Assembly: GCA_030849805.1 (NCBI GenBank)
Contig: JASANZ010002125.1
Coordinates: forward strand, 1 to 49,991
Length of the DNA stretch: 49,991 bases
Source of the DNA: Sergeia podlipaevii
Taxonomy: Eukaryota > Euglenozoa > Kinetoplastea > Trypanosomatida > Trypanosomatidae
Direction: 5' to 3'
This document shows positions 32,955 through 43,884 of the stretch, piece after piece. The position numbers and the translations under genes were made by a program. Positions within the stretch are counted from its first letter, which is position 1, and each line of letters opens with the position of its first letter. The notes beneath the pieces were generated by a model. The model saw only the letters and a program-made list of their open reading frames with translations, made no database searches and was not told where the DNA came from.

Positions 32955-35170
32955 CATCGTTGCCACGGGAAGAACAGAATGGTCGCGTGGTACGTGGAGT
33001 AGATAGTCGAGACGGCTCGAGTGCAGCCAGTGACAAGAATGTTCACACTCCGCCTGAGGCGTCACCTTTGGGTGGTAGTGGTGGTGGTGGTGGTGATGAG
33101 GCCTCATCATCGCCTTCGTCTACATCGTGGATACGAAACAAACGTCCCAAGTTTTGGGCCATTGTAAATACCGCCTCGCCTACTTCCTCGTCAGCGGTGT
33201 CTCAGACACCGACAACTGTTTCTGCTGCTGCTGCTGTTTCTGCTAGTGCTGCTAGTGCGGATGCGGTTACCACACCGCCGTCCATAGTATCGAAGATGGA
33301 CGTCACGACGGCTGGCGCTGCACACGCTGTCTCGCCCGCAGCAGATGCATCCGCCTCATTTTGTGTTCCAGGAACGTTCATACCATCACCACAGCCACCA
33401 GAGGAGGAGAAGGGTCGAGGGAAAGGTGGGCACCAAGATGATTTCTCTTCTGGGAGCCCAACTTCAGCCGTGCCACATTTGTCGAGTGACGGTGCTGGAG
33501 GCAGCGGCGCTGCTGTTTCTTCTACCGTAGCGATGCATAGTAGCAGTACAATGACTAAAAATAGTGGCGGTACTAATGTGAATGCCAGTAGCGATCGACT
33601 TGCGAGTGTAGCTAGCATCCGTGTTCAACCGCCTTCCTCCTCTTCGCAGCAGCAGCAGCAGCAGAATCAGCGCGGTGGTGATGTAGCTGGCCAGGATGCG
33701 GCATCGCAGCAGCAGCAGCAGCAGCAGCAGCTGCGACCATTTCGAAATCAATACAAGAAGAATGTTGCACGCGGCTTGTCAGACCTTCTCAACAGCGATC
33801 CAGCCTTTGGCCCAGTGTTACTGGGGATGCTCTCGGCAGAGAGCCGGCGCCTGCTGCTCGTCATGGGCACCGCGAGCGAGTATTTTGGCGAGAACTACCA
33901 TGAGGTGGTGGAGCAGGTCAAGAAGGCAGATAGGGATATGGACTCATCTATCTCGTCCACGGACTATGATGAGTGGGTTCGGAACTCCTTTCAGCACCGT
34001 GGCCGACGTCGCGCTCGAAAGTTAAGCCCTAGCACCTCCGCTGGTGCTGCCACAACAGGCGCGAGAAGGGAGAGAGTGGAGGAAGAGGTCGAAGTGGCAG
34101 CGGGCTCTACGAATGCTACAACTACAGTCCCTAGTAGTACTTCACCTTCTGTGGGTTCTATTGCGTCGGTCAGCGCCACTGCGGGGCCGAAGAGTGAGGT
34201 ACCATCCGTCTCGACAACCGCAACGACAACGACTGAGAAGGCTGCATCCCAGCAGCCGTCAAACGTCGCACGCATTGTAAAGGCAATTCAGAAGGATCCA
34301 TACGCACCCCCGGCATCAACAGCGGGGTTCTCGCAGGGGTCTCATGACCAACGCTCGCAGCCGCATTCTTCTTCTTTTTCTTCTTCACAAGACGGCAACA
34401 GCACTGTCACGAGCTCCTCTTCCAGCATGAGTGACCCGCTTCCTCGATGGTTCTGGCGTACGATTGGCTATTTCGGTCATCAGCAGTCGCAGGGCCGCGC
34501 ATATAACAGCGGCAGCAACACTACGGCTGCACATCAACAGCAGCAGCAGCAGCAGCAGCAGATAGCTACGGAAGGGAAAGAGAAAGCTAAGGAACATAAC
34601 AGGGTGAAGGAGACCAAGACGGATGCCTCGTACATCTCTTGGAAACTGTGGATGCGGCTTCTCATCGTCTCCGCAGTTCCCTTCTTGGCTTTTGGCATAC
34701 TGGACAATGCCACGCTCATCCTGTCTGGAGATGCGATTGATCGCTCCATGTCCGAGTCCTTGGGTTTTTCCGAGATGACCGCGGCAGGCCTCGGCGGTGT
34801 CGTGAGCGGCGTTGCTGGCATTCAAGTGCATGGTCTTGCTGAGCGCGCGACGCGCGCCTCGCCGCCGTCCTTGACGCCTGCGCAGAACCATAATCAGTGG
34901 AATTCGCGCGCAACACGGTGGGGCAACACCTTTGGCATGATGACCGGACTCATCTTAGGGATGACCCCGCTGCTGTTCTTGAGCAACTCTACTGCGGATG
35001 AGGAGGCTGAAGTAGACAATGATCGCTTTAGGAAGGAGGCAGAGCTCAGTCGGCAGCGACGGTTGCGAGAGACGGTGGCAAAGGAAATACGTTTCCGACA
35101 TGCGCTGGAGGCGGAGGAGGCGAAGGCGCGTAAGGTGCTCGTGCAAGCTGCCGATGAGGGAGAAAAGTAG
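32360..35170 (+). CDS. TMEM65-family mitochondrial membrane protein with long low-complexity N-terminus
   Basis: The last quarter of this 936-residue protein matches TMEM65. A hydrophobic segment starts near residue 760 and contains VPFLAFGILDNATLILSG (FGILDN at 778-783). A Gly-rich stretch AAGLGGVVSGVAG follows, then LTPAQ, and a final hydrophobic GMMTGLILGMTPLLFL at about 859-875. These agree with the conserved FGxxDN, glycine-rich and GxxLGMxPL parts of animal TMEM65 as I remember them. Upstream, near residues 475-500, a LLGMLSAESRRLLLVM helix may correspond to the short helix preceding the membrane domain in TMEM65. The N-terminus is basic and Ser-rich, consistent with mitochondrial import. 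Roughly 450 residues of Ser/Ala/Gln-rich sequence and several CAG-encoded Gln runs intervene. Animal TMEM65 is an inner-membrane protein linked to sodium/calcium exchange; whether that role applies here is open. A charged coiled coil forms the tail. Confidence 0.88.
33707..33730 (+). repeat. (CAG)8 run inside the TMEM65-family gene
   Basis: Eight CAG codons encode polyglutamine in the low-complexity part. Similar shorter CAG runs occur at 33647-33664 and about 34538-34561 in the same gene. Confidence 0.93.
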
Positions 35171-36301
35171 CATGGCGAGATGGGATGGAGGGGGTGGAGG
35201 GCATGCGTGACGAAGTGCTCTAGTAGGTGTTGTACCCTCCACTTTACAGTAACATAGAATTTATTATTATTATCATTAATTATATATAGATACACGCGTT
35301 GATGTAACTAACGAAAGATATCTATCGTTCTTTTTCTTTTTTTTTTTATAAATATATATGACTATTTTTCAATGCTTCATAATTTCTTAGTGGTTTGCTG
35401 TTGTTTGCTGTTGAGTTGGGAGGTGACACGATATAGGGAGATGAGTTTATACATGGAAAGTCCGAAGGAAACAACAACAAAAGCAAGAAAAAATAGAAGA
35501 GAAGATAAAGCTGATGTATGTGAGGGCATGGCTTTGCCCTCATGATAGTGTCTCTTTCCCCTTTTGATTGCTCTTTATTCTTTTTAAAATATGTTTATGA
35601 TAGGGGGGTACCATTTCTCTCTGTGAGTCTGTGTGTGTGTGTGTGCCTGAGTGTGAGGTACTTTGCCATCTGTCACATTTTCATATATATATATATATAT
35701 ATGTTTTTTTTTTTTTACATATATATATATATATTTATAGTTATTATTATTCACTACTACTATCACAAAATAAAGAAATAATAAAAAAAAAATAGCGTGA
35801 AACCGCTTCAACAATGCAACCAGGCATTAATATCATAATAATAATGAAGATGAAATATGTATGTCCCACCCTCCTTTTTCTTTGTTATTGTGGAGAAGAT
35901 TGCAGCTCCACGTGCATCATGATCGAGGGCAAAACAGGAATCGAAAAGGAACGCTGCGTATTCTTTCAATAATGTTTTATTATTATTATTATTTGTTTAC
36001 GGAATTTTGTTTCTCTCCTCTTCTTTTTTTTCTTTTTTAATTTCTGTTTTTCTTTAAAATTATTATTGTTATTATTATGGCACATACGTGACTCAAATAA
36101 CCAGCACAAAATACAAATACAGACATATATATATATAGAGAGAGAGAGAGCAATCTTGTGACAGAGAGGGAAGGAAGGAAGAGGAAAAACAAAGGAGTAT
36201 ATAGACAATCGGGGGAAAAAAGAAAAGAAAAAAAGAAGAAGGACGTCTACCACCCCCAAATCTGCATATACACATCAACCAAGGAAAACATTTAAAAAAA
36301 A
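35171..36301 (+). other. Spacer between TMEM65-family and DPY-30 genes
   Basis: The spacer is AT-rich with (TA)n near 35683-35702 and 35718-35732, TTA-type repeats near 35978-35991 and 36059-36078, GA-repeat near 36137-36150, and an 8-bp stem-loop at 35521-35542. A pyrimidine region at 36009-36055 precedes an AG at 36103-36104, a possible splice acceptor. No gene was seen. Confidence 0.55.
35521..35542 (+). other. GC-rich stem-loop, 8 bp perfect stem
   Basis: TGAGGGCA (35521-35528) pairs with TGCCCTCA (35535-35542) around a TGGCTT loop, with G-T pairs possible outside. It stands out because the surrounding DNA is AT-rich. Confidence 0.4.
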
Positions 36302-37927
36302 ATGGAGAGTGCGTATCTCAAGAATGCCGTAGGGACCGTCCTTGCGAAGGCGGTTGCGGAGACCGTAGTGGCACAGCCGAGCAACCCTCAGGAGTTCCTT
36401 GCTCTTTATCTTCTTCACCACCTGCAGACGGAGGAGCGCAAACAGTCAGAGGCGTCCTTCAAGCGCAAGGCAGACAATCTGCGCGAGGAGTGGAGCCACC
36501 GCCGCGCACTTCAAGAAAAGGCTGCTGTGGATACGATCCAGCGAGGCTTCAAAAAGTTCAAGGAAGCTCTGGAACGAAAGAAGGCGCGTGAGGCAGGGCT
36601 CAAGGCGGCGTACGAGGAGGCCGAGGAGGAAGCCGAGGATCTGCTTGAGCAGGAGGCTGCGGTGCGCGAGGTGCAGGAGAGCCACGGTCGTAGAGGGAAG
36701 GAGGCCACCGATGAAGGTGAAGAGGAGGGCGGCGAAGGCAACGCGGATCACAACGCCCTCGAGGAGCAGGAGGAGACCTTTGACGAGGCACGAGCTGCGT
36801 TTTACCGCGCGCAACGCTTTATGCTGTCACTTCAGAAGAGCCACCTCGGTGATCTCAAGAACTATCTCTTGGACCGCAAGGAGCGCGTCAGGGTTGAGCA
36901 GGACGCCACACAGGCCCTTCGAGACCGCGTCGCGCGCGAGGAGGAGAGCATCCTCGATGTGGAGTACGACCCACAGCATCGCCAGCCACACTTGTCCGCG
37001 GCTGCGGTTGCACTGGCGGAGCGGGTGAAGGAGCAACGTGATCACTCGCGTGTGTCCATGCCTCTCATGGCGTACCGCGTGCTCCGTGTGCTGTGCTATC
37101 TGCTTTTTAATTCTACCCCGAGCGCCACCGACACGCCGGCGAAGGTCGCTGCTCTTGTGAAGCCCACCGTTGCGGTGCAGCTCTTGCGTGCCTTTGACCC
37201 GTGTGCCACGTACGATCGCGCGGAGCCACTCAGGCTGGAGAAGAGCCTCCCTGGCAGCGAAAACGGCGAGGGCGACGGCGATGGCGACGAACACAACGGG
37301 GATGCCTTTGATGAAGGGGCTGAGAGCGTGCCAATGTCACAGCCCAAGACTCGCCAGGTGCGCCGCGCGCGTCGCGTGTTGCGTGCCGCACTGCTCGACT
37401 GCGAGTACCTCTGCGAGCTGAACCCAGCAGACTTTATCGATGAAGACCTCATCGAGGAGAAGGAGGACCTGAAGGGGGAGGTGGCGCAGGCGGAGGCCGC
37501 ACACGAGCGCATCAAGGCGATCCGCGAGACCGTGGAGGAGCAGACCAAGACTCGTGGCGGCATCGTTCTCTGGGCGTTGCTGCGCTTCTTCGAGAGTGCC
37601 GTTGCGTACCGCACAGCCCGCGATACGCTCGTAGCTATGCGTCGTGACGCAGGCCTCGATGCCCCGGAGGGCACCGAGATGCCTGAGGAGGAAGAGGACG
37701 ATAACCAGAACGAGGAGGTGCTGGTCGATGAAGAGGGCGAGGTCGATCATGCGGCGGTGCGCCAGCTGCTGGCGCGTATTGGCGTAGATGTGGACGAGAG
37801 TCTCGTCAATATGTGGGAGGCGAAGGATGCCCGAAGGAAGAGTGTCCTTGAGGACTGTGCAGAGGCGTTCCGCAAGGCGGCCGAGGAGGACGAGGAGGAC
37901 GACGAGGGCGATGAAGAGGACCAATAA
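36302..37927 (+). CDS. DPY-30 and IQ motif coiled-coil protein, probably axonemal
   Basis: The 541-residue, strongly acidic protein begins with a DPY-30 motif at about residues 4-42: YLKNAVG, then NPQEFLALYLLHHL, the dimerisation helices seen in DPY-30 and RIIa-like proteins. An IQ-like calmodulin-binding motif follows in DTIQRGFKKFKEALERKK at about 78-95. The rest is mostly Glu/Lys/Arg-rich coiled coil, with a more globular segment containing YRVLRVLCYLLF near residues 258-270. The tail is a run of Asp and Glu. The combination of DPY-30, IQ and coiled coil recalls radial-spoke proteins such as RSP2, so a flagellar axoneme role is the best inference. It lacks an NDK or GAF domain that I can see. 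High GC3 codon use supports a real, well-expressed gene. Confidence 0.82.
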   Translation: MESAYLKNAVGTVLAKAVAETVVAQPSNPQEFLALYLLHHLQTEERKQSEASFKRKADNLREEWSHRRALQEKAAVDTIQRGFKKFKEALERKKAREAGLKAAYEEAEEEAEDLLEQEAAVREVQESHGRRGKEATDEGEEEGGEGNADHNALEEQEETFDEARAAFYRAQRFMLSLQKSHLGDLKNYLLDRKERVRVEQDATQALRDRVAREEESILDVEYDPQHRQPHLSAAAVALAERVKEQRDHSRVSMPLMAYRVLRVLCYLLFNSTPSATDTPAKVAALVKPTVAVQLLRAFDPCATYDRAEPLRLEKSLPGSENGEGDGDGDEHNGDAFDEGAESVPMSQPKTRQVRRARRVLRAALLDCEYLCELNPADFIDEDLIEEKEDLKGEVAQAEAAHERIKAIRETVEEQTKTRGGIVLWALLRFFESAVAYRTARDTLVAMRRDAGLDAPEGTEMPEEEEDDNQNEEVLVDEEGEVDHAAVRQLLARIGVDVDESLVNMWEAKDARRKSVLEDCAEAFRKAAEEDEEDDEGDEEDQ

Positions 37928-38004
37928 AAGTGAGAGACGGCACCGGCAGGCAGTAGCAGCAGCAGCAACAATAATATTTCTTGTCAAGCACAAATATCTA
38001 TCTT

Positions 38005-38036
<32 letters not shown>

Positions 38037-38239
38037 CATAGATAGATACATAGTGGTCTCTCTTGCTTTTGCTGCAGGTATTTCGCCTAAAGAGAATCAC
38101 CATTTTGCCCATGTGTTTTTTTCCTTTTTTTTTTTTAGTGAAAGCATCATGGCAAGGATTCCTAAGAGAGTGTATATATAGCTATTGCTTGATGTTTGAG
38201 CTCAAAGACACGCTGAGGGACTTTGTGGCGGGGCCATAG

Positions 38240-38260
38240 CTTCGCGCTGTACGTGCGAAG
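38240..38260 (+). other. Stem-loop, 8 bp with one G-T pair
   Basis: CTTCGCGC (38240-38247) faces GTGCGAAG (38253-38260) around a TGTAC loop. It is a local GC-rich patch in an AT-rich spacer. Confidence 0.35.
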
Positions 38261-39076
38261 GGGAGAGAGAGAGCTGCTGCTGCTGCTGTTGAGATGATAG
38301 TGGGTGGTTGTATAGTTTTAGTTGTTTGGGAAGACGTATACCGCACTGTGTGTGTGTGTTAATGTACATACTCGTTATTTTTTGTTGTTGTTTTGTTTTG
38401 CTTTCTCGCTTGCATCTTTCCATTATGCTTTTTTTTTTTTGCTTCTTCACGCATGCTTAAAAAAAACAACAACTTCTCTTTACTTCTCTCTGAAGCATCT
38501 TGTGAAGGCAGAGAGAATAATAGTTTAAAAAAAAGGAAAGAAAAAATAAAAAGCAAGCAAAGAGGCAAGCAAGAATAGGGTACAGTGTGGAGGATGGCAA
38601 GGGCGGAGTATGTATTACTGGATGATATTAGAATCCCCCCAAAAACAGCAATCTACATTATTCAACAAGTCGCCTTTTTTTTCCTTCTCGCAAGTCAATT
38701 GTGAGAGGGGGGTGACTCTTTCTGTTTCGCATGGTGTGTGCAGCACTCTAGGCGTTTTTTTTTTTTTTTTTGAAGCTCTCTCTGTTTTATGTAACATAGT
38801 GCATATATGCCAGCATTTTGTACGTGAATATGCCTTTCCTCCCTTTTTTTTCTCGCTTTAAAAAAAATAAATAAATAAATAAATTTTATCAAACATGTAA
38901 GCCGCACTTAGTATATATATTACTTCTTCCGCATTTAGTTAGGTACTCTCTCAACTTACGTTTTGCGCAAAAATTCATTCACACAAACAAACAGGTATTC
39001 TCTCTACCAGAAAGGCGCATATATTTGACAAGAAGAAAAAAAAAAGAAGAAGAGACTTTATCAAAAGCAAACAAAC

Positions 39077-39097
39077 TTTTTTTTTTATACACATCAG
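39077..39097 (+). promoter_or_regulatory. Trans-splice acceptor for the 131-residue gene
   Basis: A ten-base poly-T at 39077-39086 is followed by ATACACATCAG with AG at 39096-39097, four bases before the ATG at 39102. Confidence 0.6.
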
Positions 39098-39101
39098 TGC
39101 T

Positions 39102-39497
39102 ATGTTCCGCTTTACAGCTCTCACTCGACTCTCCCAGAGTGCTGCATATGCTGGCCGTCATACCTCCCGCCTCACCAAGGAGGCTTTGCAGCACAGTCGA
39201 GTGCGCGCACAACACCAGCAGAACACTTTTGCAGCTAAGCAGTCGCTGAATGAAGCCTTCGGGGCTCAGCAGAGATCCGCTGCCGCCTCACGCGCGCGCA
39301 TGAATGCGGCTGCGATGGATTTAGTACACGGAAGCAAGTCTCGAGGCCGTGGTATTCATAGGCCTACCAGCGAAGCTGCGGAGGATATGGCCATGGCGAG
39401 GCAACTGCTGATGATGCAGGAGGCGTCGCGGAAGGACATGAAGAGGGGTCGCTCGCGCCGTACTGATGAGTTCCGCGCTCTTAAGCGTCATTATTAG
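39102..39497 (+). CDS. Small basic protein, possibly mitochondrial
   Basis: The 131-residue product is rich in Arg, Ala, Gln and Ser and poor in acidic residues. The first 25 residues (MFRFTALTRLSQSAAYAGRH and on) lack acidic residues and could form the amphipathic helix of a mitochondrial presequence. The rest is hydrophilic and probably helical, ending in a very basic KRGRSRRTDEFRALKRHY. I recognise no family. A strong splice acceptor just upstream, a good ATG and GC-biased codons argue for a genuine gene. Size and charge would suit a kinetoplastid mitoribosomal or RNA-binding component, but that is only a guess. Confidence 0.75.
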   Translation: MFRFTALTRLSQSAAYAGRHTSRLTKEALQHSRVRAQHQQNTFAAKQSLNEAFGAQQRSAAASRARMNAAAMDLVHGSKSRGRGIHRPTSEAAEDMAMARQLLMMQEASRKDMKRGRSRRTDEFRALKRHY

Positions 39498-39815
39498 AAG
39501 ATCTTTTCTTTTCCTTTTTTTTGATAATGTGGTAGATAATCACATGAAATTGAAAAGAAAAAAGAAAGAGGACATAGAAGAGTTTGTGTTCCGTTTCTAC
39601 TTCCCACTTCCCCGTCTGCTCAAGTAAATATATCGTTTTTTTTTTCCTTTCTTACTTTCCATCTGATCATAAAAGTTTATTTTTTTTTCTCTTTCTTTTA
39701 TGCTGTACTACAAAGGAGAGATTCTTTTTTATTATTATTATTATTATTTTATTTTAAATTGCAAGTGCAGCTTTTTCTTCTTAGCTGGAAAAAAGAAAGT
39801 AATGAGAGCAAATGT

Positions 39816-39841
39816 TATATATATATATATATATATATATA
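39816..39841. repeat. (TA)n microsatellite
   Basis: Twenty-six bases of alternating T and A. Confidence 0.93.
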
Positions 39842-40195
39842 GGAATAAATTGCTCGTAGCAGCCGCAACGACCGGCGGCAGATGTGAGCTTTTTTTTTTT
39901 TTTTGTTTACATTGCGTTCTATTTTCAGATGCCATTCTTGCTGCTTTTATTCTCTGTTCAATTTTCTGTAGAGAAACGAGGGAGAGAGAGAGAGAGAGAT
40001 CACAAAACGATGGAAGCACCCCGTATCACGTTTTTTTTTTTTTCTTTCCCATTATTATTATTATTGTTATCATTATTATTATTAGCATATTGTGTTCTAA
40101 TTACAAAAACGCTCTTCTAAGTGTTTTTTTTTCTTTCACGTATTTGAATATGAAAGAGGGACAACAGCAAAAAACAACAACAAAGACGGTGCTGA

Positions 40196-40196
<1 letters not shown>

Positions 40197-40227
<31 letters not shown>
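40197..40227. repeat. (TA)n microsatellite
   Basis: Thirty-one bases of alternating T and A, the longest dinucleotide run noted in the window. Confidence 0.95.
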
Positions 40228-40230
<3 letters not shown>

Positions 40231-40444
40231 GAGTATGCGTGTGCATTTGTTTGTGTGAGTGAAAAAGGACGAAAAAGGGGAAAACAAAGGAAAACAAAAA
40301 TGCCGAACTGAGCATGTTTTTTTTTTTTAAACTTGCTTTTTGTTAACATTTTCCTTCTTCTTCCTCCTCCCTTTTTTTTTTTACGTATATGAGCGCATTA
40401 TATATATGTATGAACGCATTAGTGACATCCGATTTTTCATTATT

Positions 40445-40475
<31 letters not shown>

Positions 40476-40919
40476 TCTTTTCTCTCTCTTTCTCTTTGAT
40501 CGAGCGGGTATTCCCTATCAGAAGCATGTTGACAAATTTATAATATATGCATGGAGTGTGAACCGTCGGTGCTGCGGACGTTTGTGGCGAGAAAAAGGGT
40601 AAGAGGAAACAATTACTATTCCTTTTTATTTTTTTGCCTTTTTAAAAATATGTATTACTTTTATTATTAGTTGGATAGGAATATGGAAAACACTTTACCG
40701 TATTAGTTTTGTTCTACTCTTTCTTTTATTATATATTCCCCCTCCCCCTTTAATCTTTTTTTTTTTCGTTGTTGTTGTTGACTATGGTAGAGCTTTGCAA
40801 GTCACCCTTATTTTTCGTTTTTTCCGTTTCCCCCCAAAAAATTGAAAATTCGTATTGACAAATTTTCATATATCGGATGGACCGCGAGAAGTGTAACTGT
40901 GTGTGTGTGTGTCTGTGTG

Positions 40920-40945
40920 TATGCGCTCACGCGTGTGAGTGCATA
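40920..40945 (+). other. Stem-loop, 11 bp with one G-T pair and GCGT loop
   Basis: TATGCGCTCAC (40920-40930) can pair with GTGAGTGCATA (40935-40945); the only non-Watson-Crick pair is one G-T. The loop is GCGT. It lies at the edge of a TG-repeat in the 4.4 kb spacer. Confidence 0.45.
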
Positions 40946-43796
40946 TTTGTAGTTGGGAATAAAGACACACAAGTCAACGATCACAAAGACTTCATCTACA
41001 TTACTATTATTATTATTATTATTTACTTTTTTTTTGCTGGCTATAACGCCCCTATTTTTTTTTCTCTTTTTTTTTTTGCTGAGGAGTTGTATAAATATTG
41101 TTGATTTCATTTATGTACGCTCTTGCAATTCTTCTATGTATGTCTGTCTGCGTTTCTTGGTTCACTATGCGTCATTGCAGACGGTGGAGTGAGAATGAAA
41201 TACGAGAAGGAGCAATGAGGAGAGGAATTGAACATACGAGAGCACATATATAAAGAAAACAGTATCAACAGCAAGAAAGTAGGCTACCTATTTGGCAAAT
41301 CAATACCTATAGAGTGCGCTTTATGATATATACATACATATGTCAGAGGAAATATATAACTGCCCGCCTCCTGCATTTTTAAAATATACTTTTGCTTTTG
41401 TATATAACATTTTTTATTTTTTATTTTTGAGGTGATGCCTCTATTTTTCCTCTTACTCTTTTACCTCAATCTATTTTCTTTGTGTTGTAATCAAAAAAAG
41501 AAAACAAATGAAATAAGCAAAAGAGACAATTTAACAATTTTCGTTGTTGTGGCGTACGTGTACATATATACAAATATGTATGTGTGAAGTGGATTCGTGC
41601 TTTTTTTTCCCCCTTCTTAATACAAAACGACAGACGAACGATGAGATATTTTTCCCCTCATTTTTTTTTTTCTTTTTAAATATATTTCTTTTTTTTTTTT
41701 TCATTAGCCTCCACCCTTTACCTGCTACTTCTCTTTCCTGAGTGTGAGTGTGTGCGTGTGCGTACGTTAGAGAGATCCTTCCTTGCATAGAGAAGGAACA
41801 TTATTTTGATATGATGTGATGGGAGTAGCAGGGAGGAGGCAGGAAGGCGATGGAGTGAAAGAATTTTTTTCCTTTTAAGGAAAAGGGGTCATGCCCGAGT
41901 GGCGAGTGAAATGGTAACAAATATATACGCACATGTGTGCGCGTGTGTGTGTGTGTATGTCTGCGTGTGCCTGTCCTAGAGAGCGTGTGCGGGAGTGAGA
42001 GAGACGGAAGGAGGGAAGAAACGCCAATCTGCAAATGAGAATAAAGCATACGCGTGAGGCGAGTAGACCAAAAAGGTGCGCAAATAACAACAACAACAAC
42101 GACAACGACAAAAAAAAAAACGGCAACCACAGATCACTTTAATGCACATATAGCGGTGTATGGAGGAGAGAGAGAGAGAGAGATGCTGAGAGACGGGCTT
42201 TTTTTTTCTCTTTGCATTTGATCTTGACATGGGAAAAGTAATGAGGTAATAATTGTGTATTTTTTTTTTTTTTTTGCCTGTCAAGTGGAACTCGGTGGAT
42301 ACGCAGCATACACCGCACAATCTAGATCTTTTCTTTCTTCTATTTTTCATATTTGAAGAAGAAAAAAAAAAACTGGTTGCTCCCTTGTCATTTTTTTTTT
42401 TTTTTACTTTTATTCTTTGAGCGCTTTTTTTTTTTTCTCTTTTTACTACTGTTGTTGCTGTTGCCTTATTTTTTTTTTTTTCAAAAATGCTTCTTCCTAT
42501 CTAATTTTTCAAAGGCGTCTCCTTGGTGGCAACATGAGACACTCACTCAGGATGCAGTGGTTCCTGGGCAGCTGGTGCATACGCGTATACGATGCGTGTA
42601 TATATATATGTGCGTGCGTGTATGCATGTATGTATGTCTTGATAGAAAAATATATATATATATATATATTACATGTACTACAAAACAACAGCAGCAACAC
42701 AAAAAAGCGTCTTCTTTTTTACTTACTATTATTTTTCTTCCTTTTTAATTTTTATTGCTGTGAGGAGCGTGGCTGTGTGTACGCACGTGCGTAGGCGTCA
42801 ACGCGTGGTGCCTTGATACACACAACTGCCTTCAGTCACCTCTTTTTCCCTTTTATATATGCATTTCATGTTTGTGTTTTGAGGCTACAGCAAAGGAGGA
42901 GTGAAGATTGCGTTACATTCATAACTATACATTTCTTCTTCTCTTTTGCGGTAAGAGAACTATTCCGCATCTCTTTCTTCTTCTCTCTTTCTGCTTCTTT
43001 TCTTTCGATTTTATCTTTTTAGCGATCAAAATATCTACAGCTATATCTATAAAGAAAAAAAAACAGTTCGAGAGGGGATGTCGTTACGGAAAAAAAAAAG
43101 GATAAACGTTTTTTTTTATATATATCGTTTTTTATTTTTTTTTCACATATCGTTCTGCTATTACATTCAAGCAACAGCAAAGAGGAATATGCAATGGTAG
43201 TATATATGGGTTATACAGAGAAAGAAAAAAAAAATTTATATGTACATATGAAACGGCCGAAGTACAGAAAGAAACGATTGAAAAGAAGAAGAAAAAAAGT
43301 AAGAAGCGAACGAGAGAGTATTTGCATATGTTTTTGTTTTATCCATCAACTCATCAATTTTTTTTTTAACTATCGACAGGTGATTCTGAGAGCTTTGTCT
43401 CTCCCTCCATTTTTTTTTCTTCCTCTCTCTCTGCTATTACGATTTTTTTTTTCTTTTTCTCTCTGTCGTGTTGCTGTTTGAGAGAAGGAGTATTTCGTAT
43501 TCTTCGTTAGTGTTTGCTTTTAACAACAAGAGCAACATCAATGAAAAAAAAAAAAGGGAAGGAAAAGAGAAAAAAAAGACTGTCAATAACCCCCTCTCTC
43601 CTCTCCAAAAGAAAAAGGATACAAAGATAAAGAGAGACATGTCTGAGGGAGGAAAGCATCACTTTTTGATTGCTCTCTCATTTTTTTTTTTTTCTTTCGC
43701 TATGCTTTTGCATTTCTGTACCTTCTTCCTTTATAGAAAAAAAAAAGTGGAAAATAACTTGATACCCTTTTAACTGTTATATAATCTGCTTAGTCT

Positions 43797-43884
43797 TTTT
43801 TTTCCTCGTTTCATTTTTTTCTTTTTTTTTTCTTAAGTCTGATTTTTATTTTTATTTTTAATTTTTTCTTTTGCATTATCCAAG
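43797..43884 (+). promoter_or_regulatory. Pyrimidine tract and trans-splice acceptor for the 459-residue gene
   Basis: A nearly continuous T-rich stretch contains CTTAAG near 43838 and ends in CCAAG with AG at 43883-43884, two bases before the ATG at 43887. Either AG could be the acceptor. Confidence 0.5.

Larger units (their letters stand above)
37928..39101 (+). other. Spacer between DPY-30 gene and small mitochondrial-type gene
   Basis: This AT-rich spacer includes CT-repeat at about 38005-38022, poly-T runs, and a stem-loop at 38240-38260. Short frames are tract translations. No gene was seen. Confidence 0.55.

Noticed and set aside
39700..40311. 203-residue open frame in the 4.4 kb spacer
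   Set aside because: It translates (TA)n, poly-T and TTA repeats into Tyr/Ile and Phe/Leu runs; nothing suggests a protein.
41885..41925. tRNA-like D-arm sequence (GCCCGAGTGGC)
   Set aside because: No matching T-arm, anticodon stem or acceptor stem follows on either strand.
42780..42793. 14-base perfect palindrome TACGCACGTGCGTA
   Set aside because: It sits beside TG/CA-type repeats, can arise by chance, and no DNA-binding role is supported.
42353..42794. Overlapping open frames of about 130 residues
   Set aside because: They are dominated by poly-T and (TA)n translations and have no coding-like codon bias.
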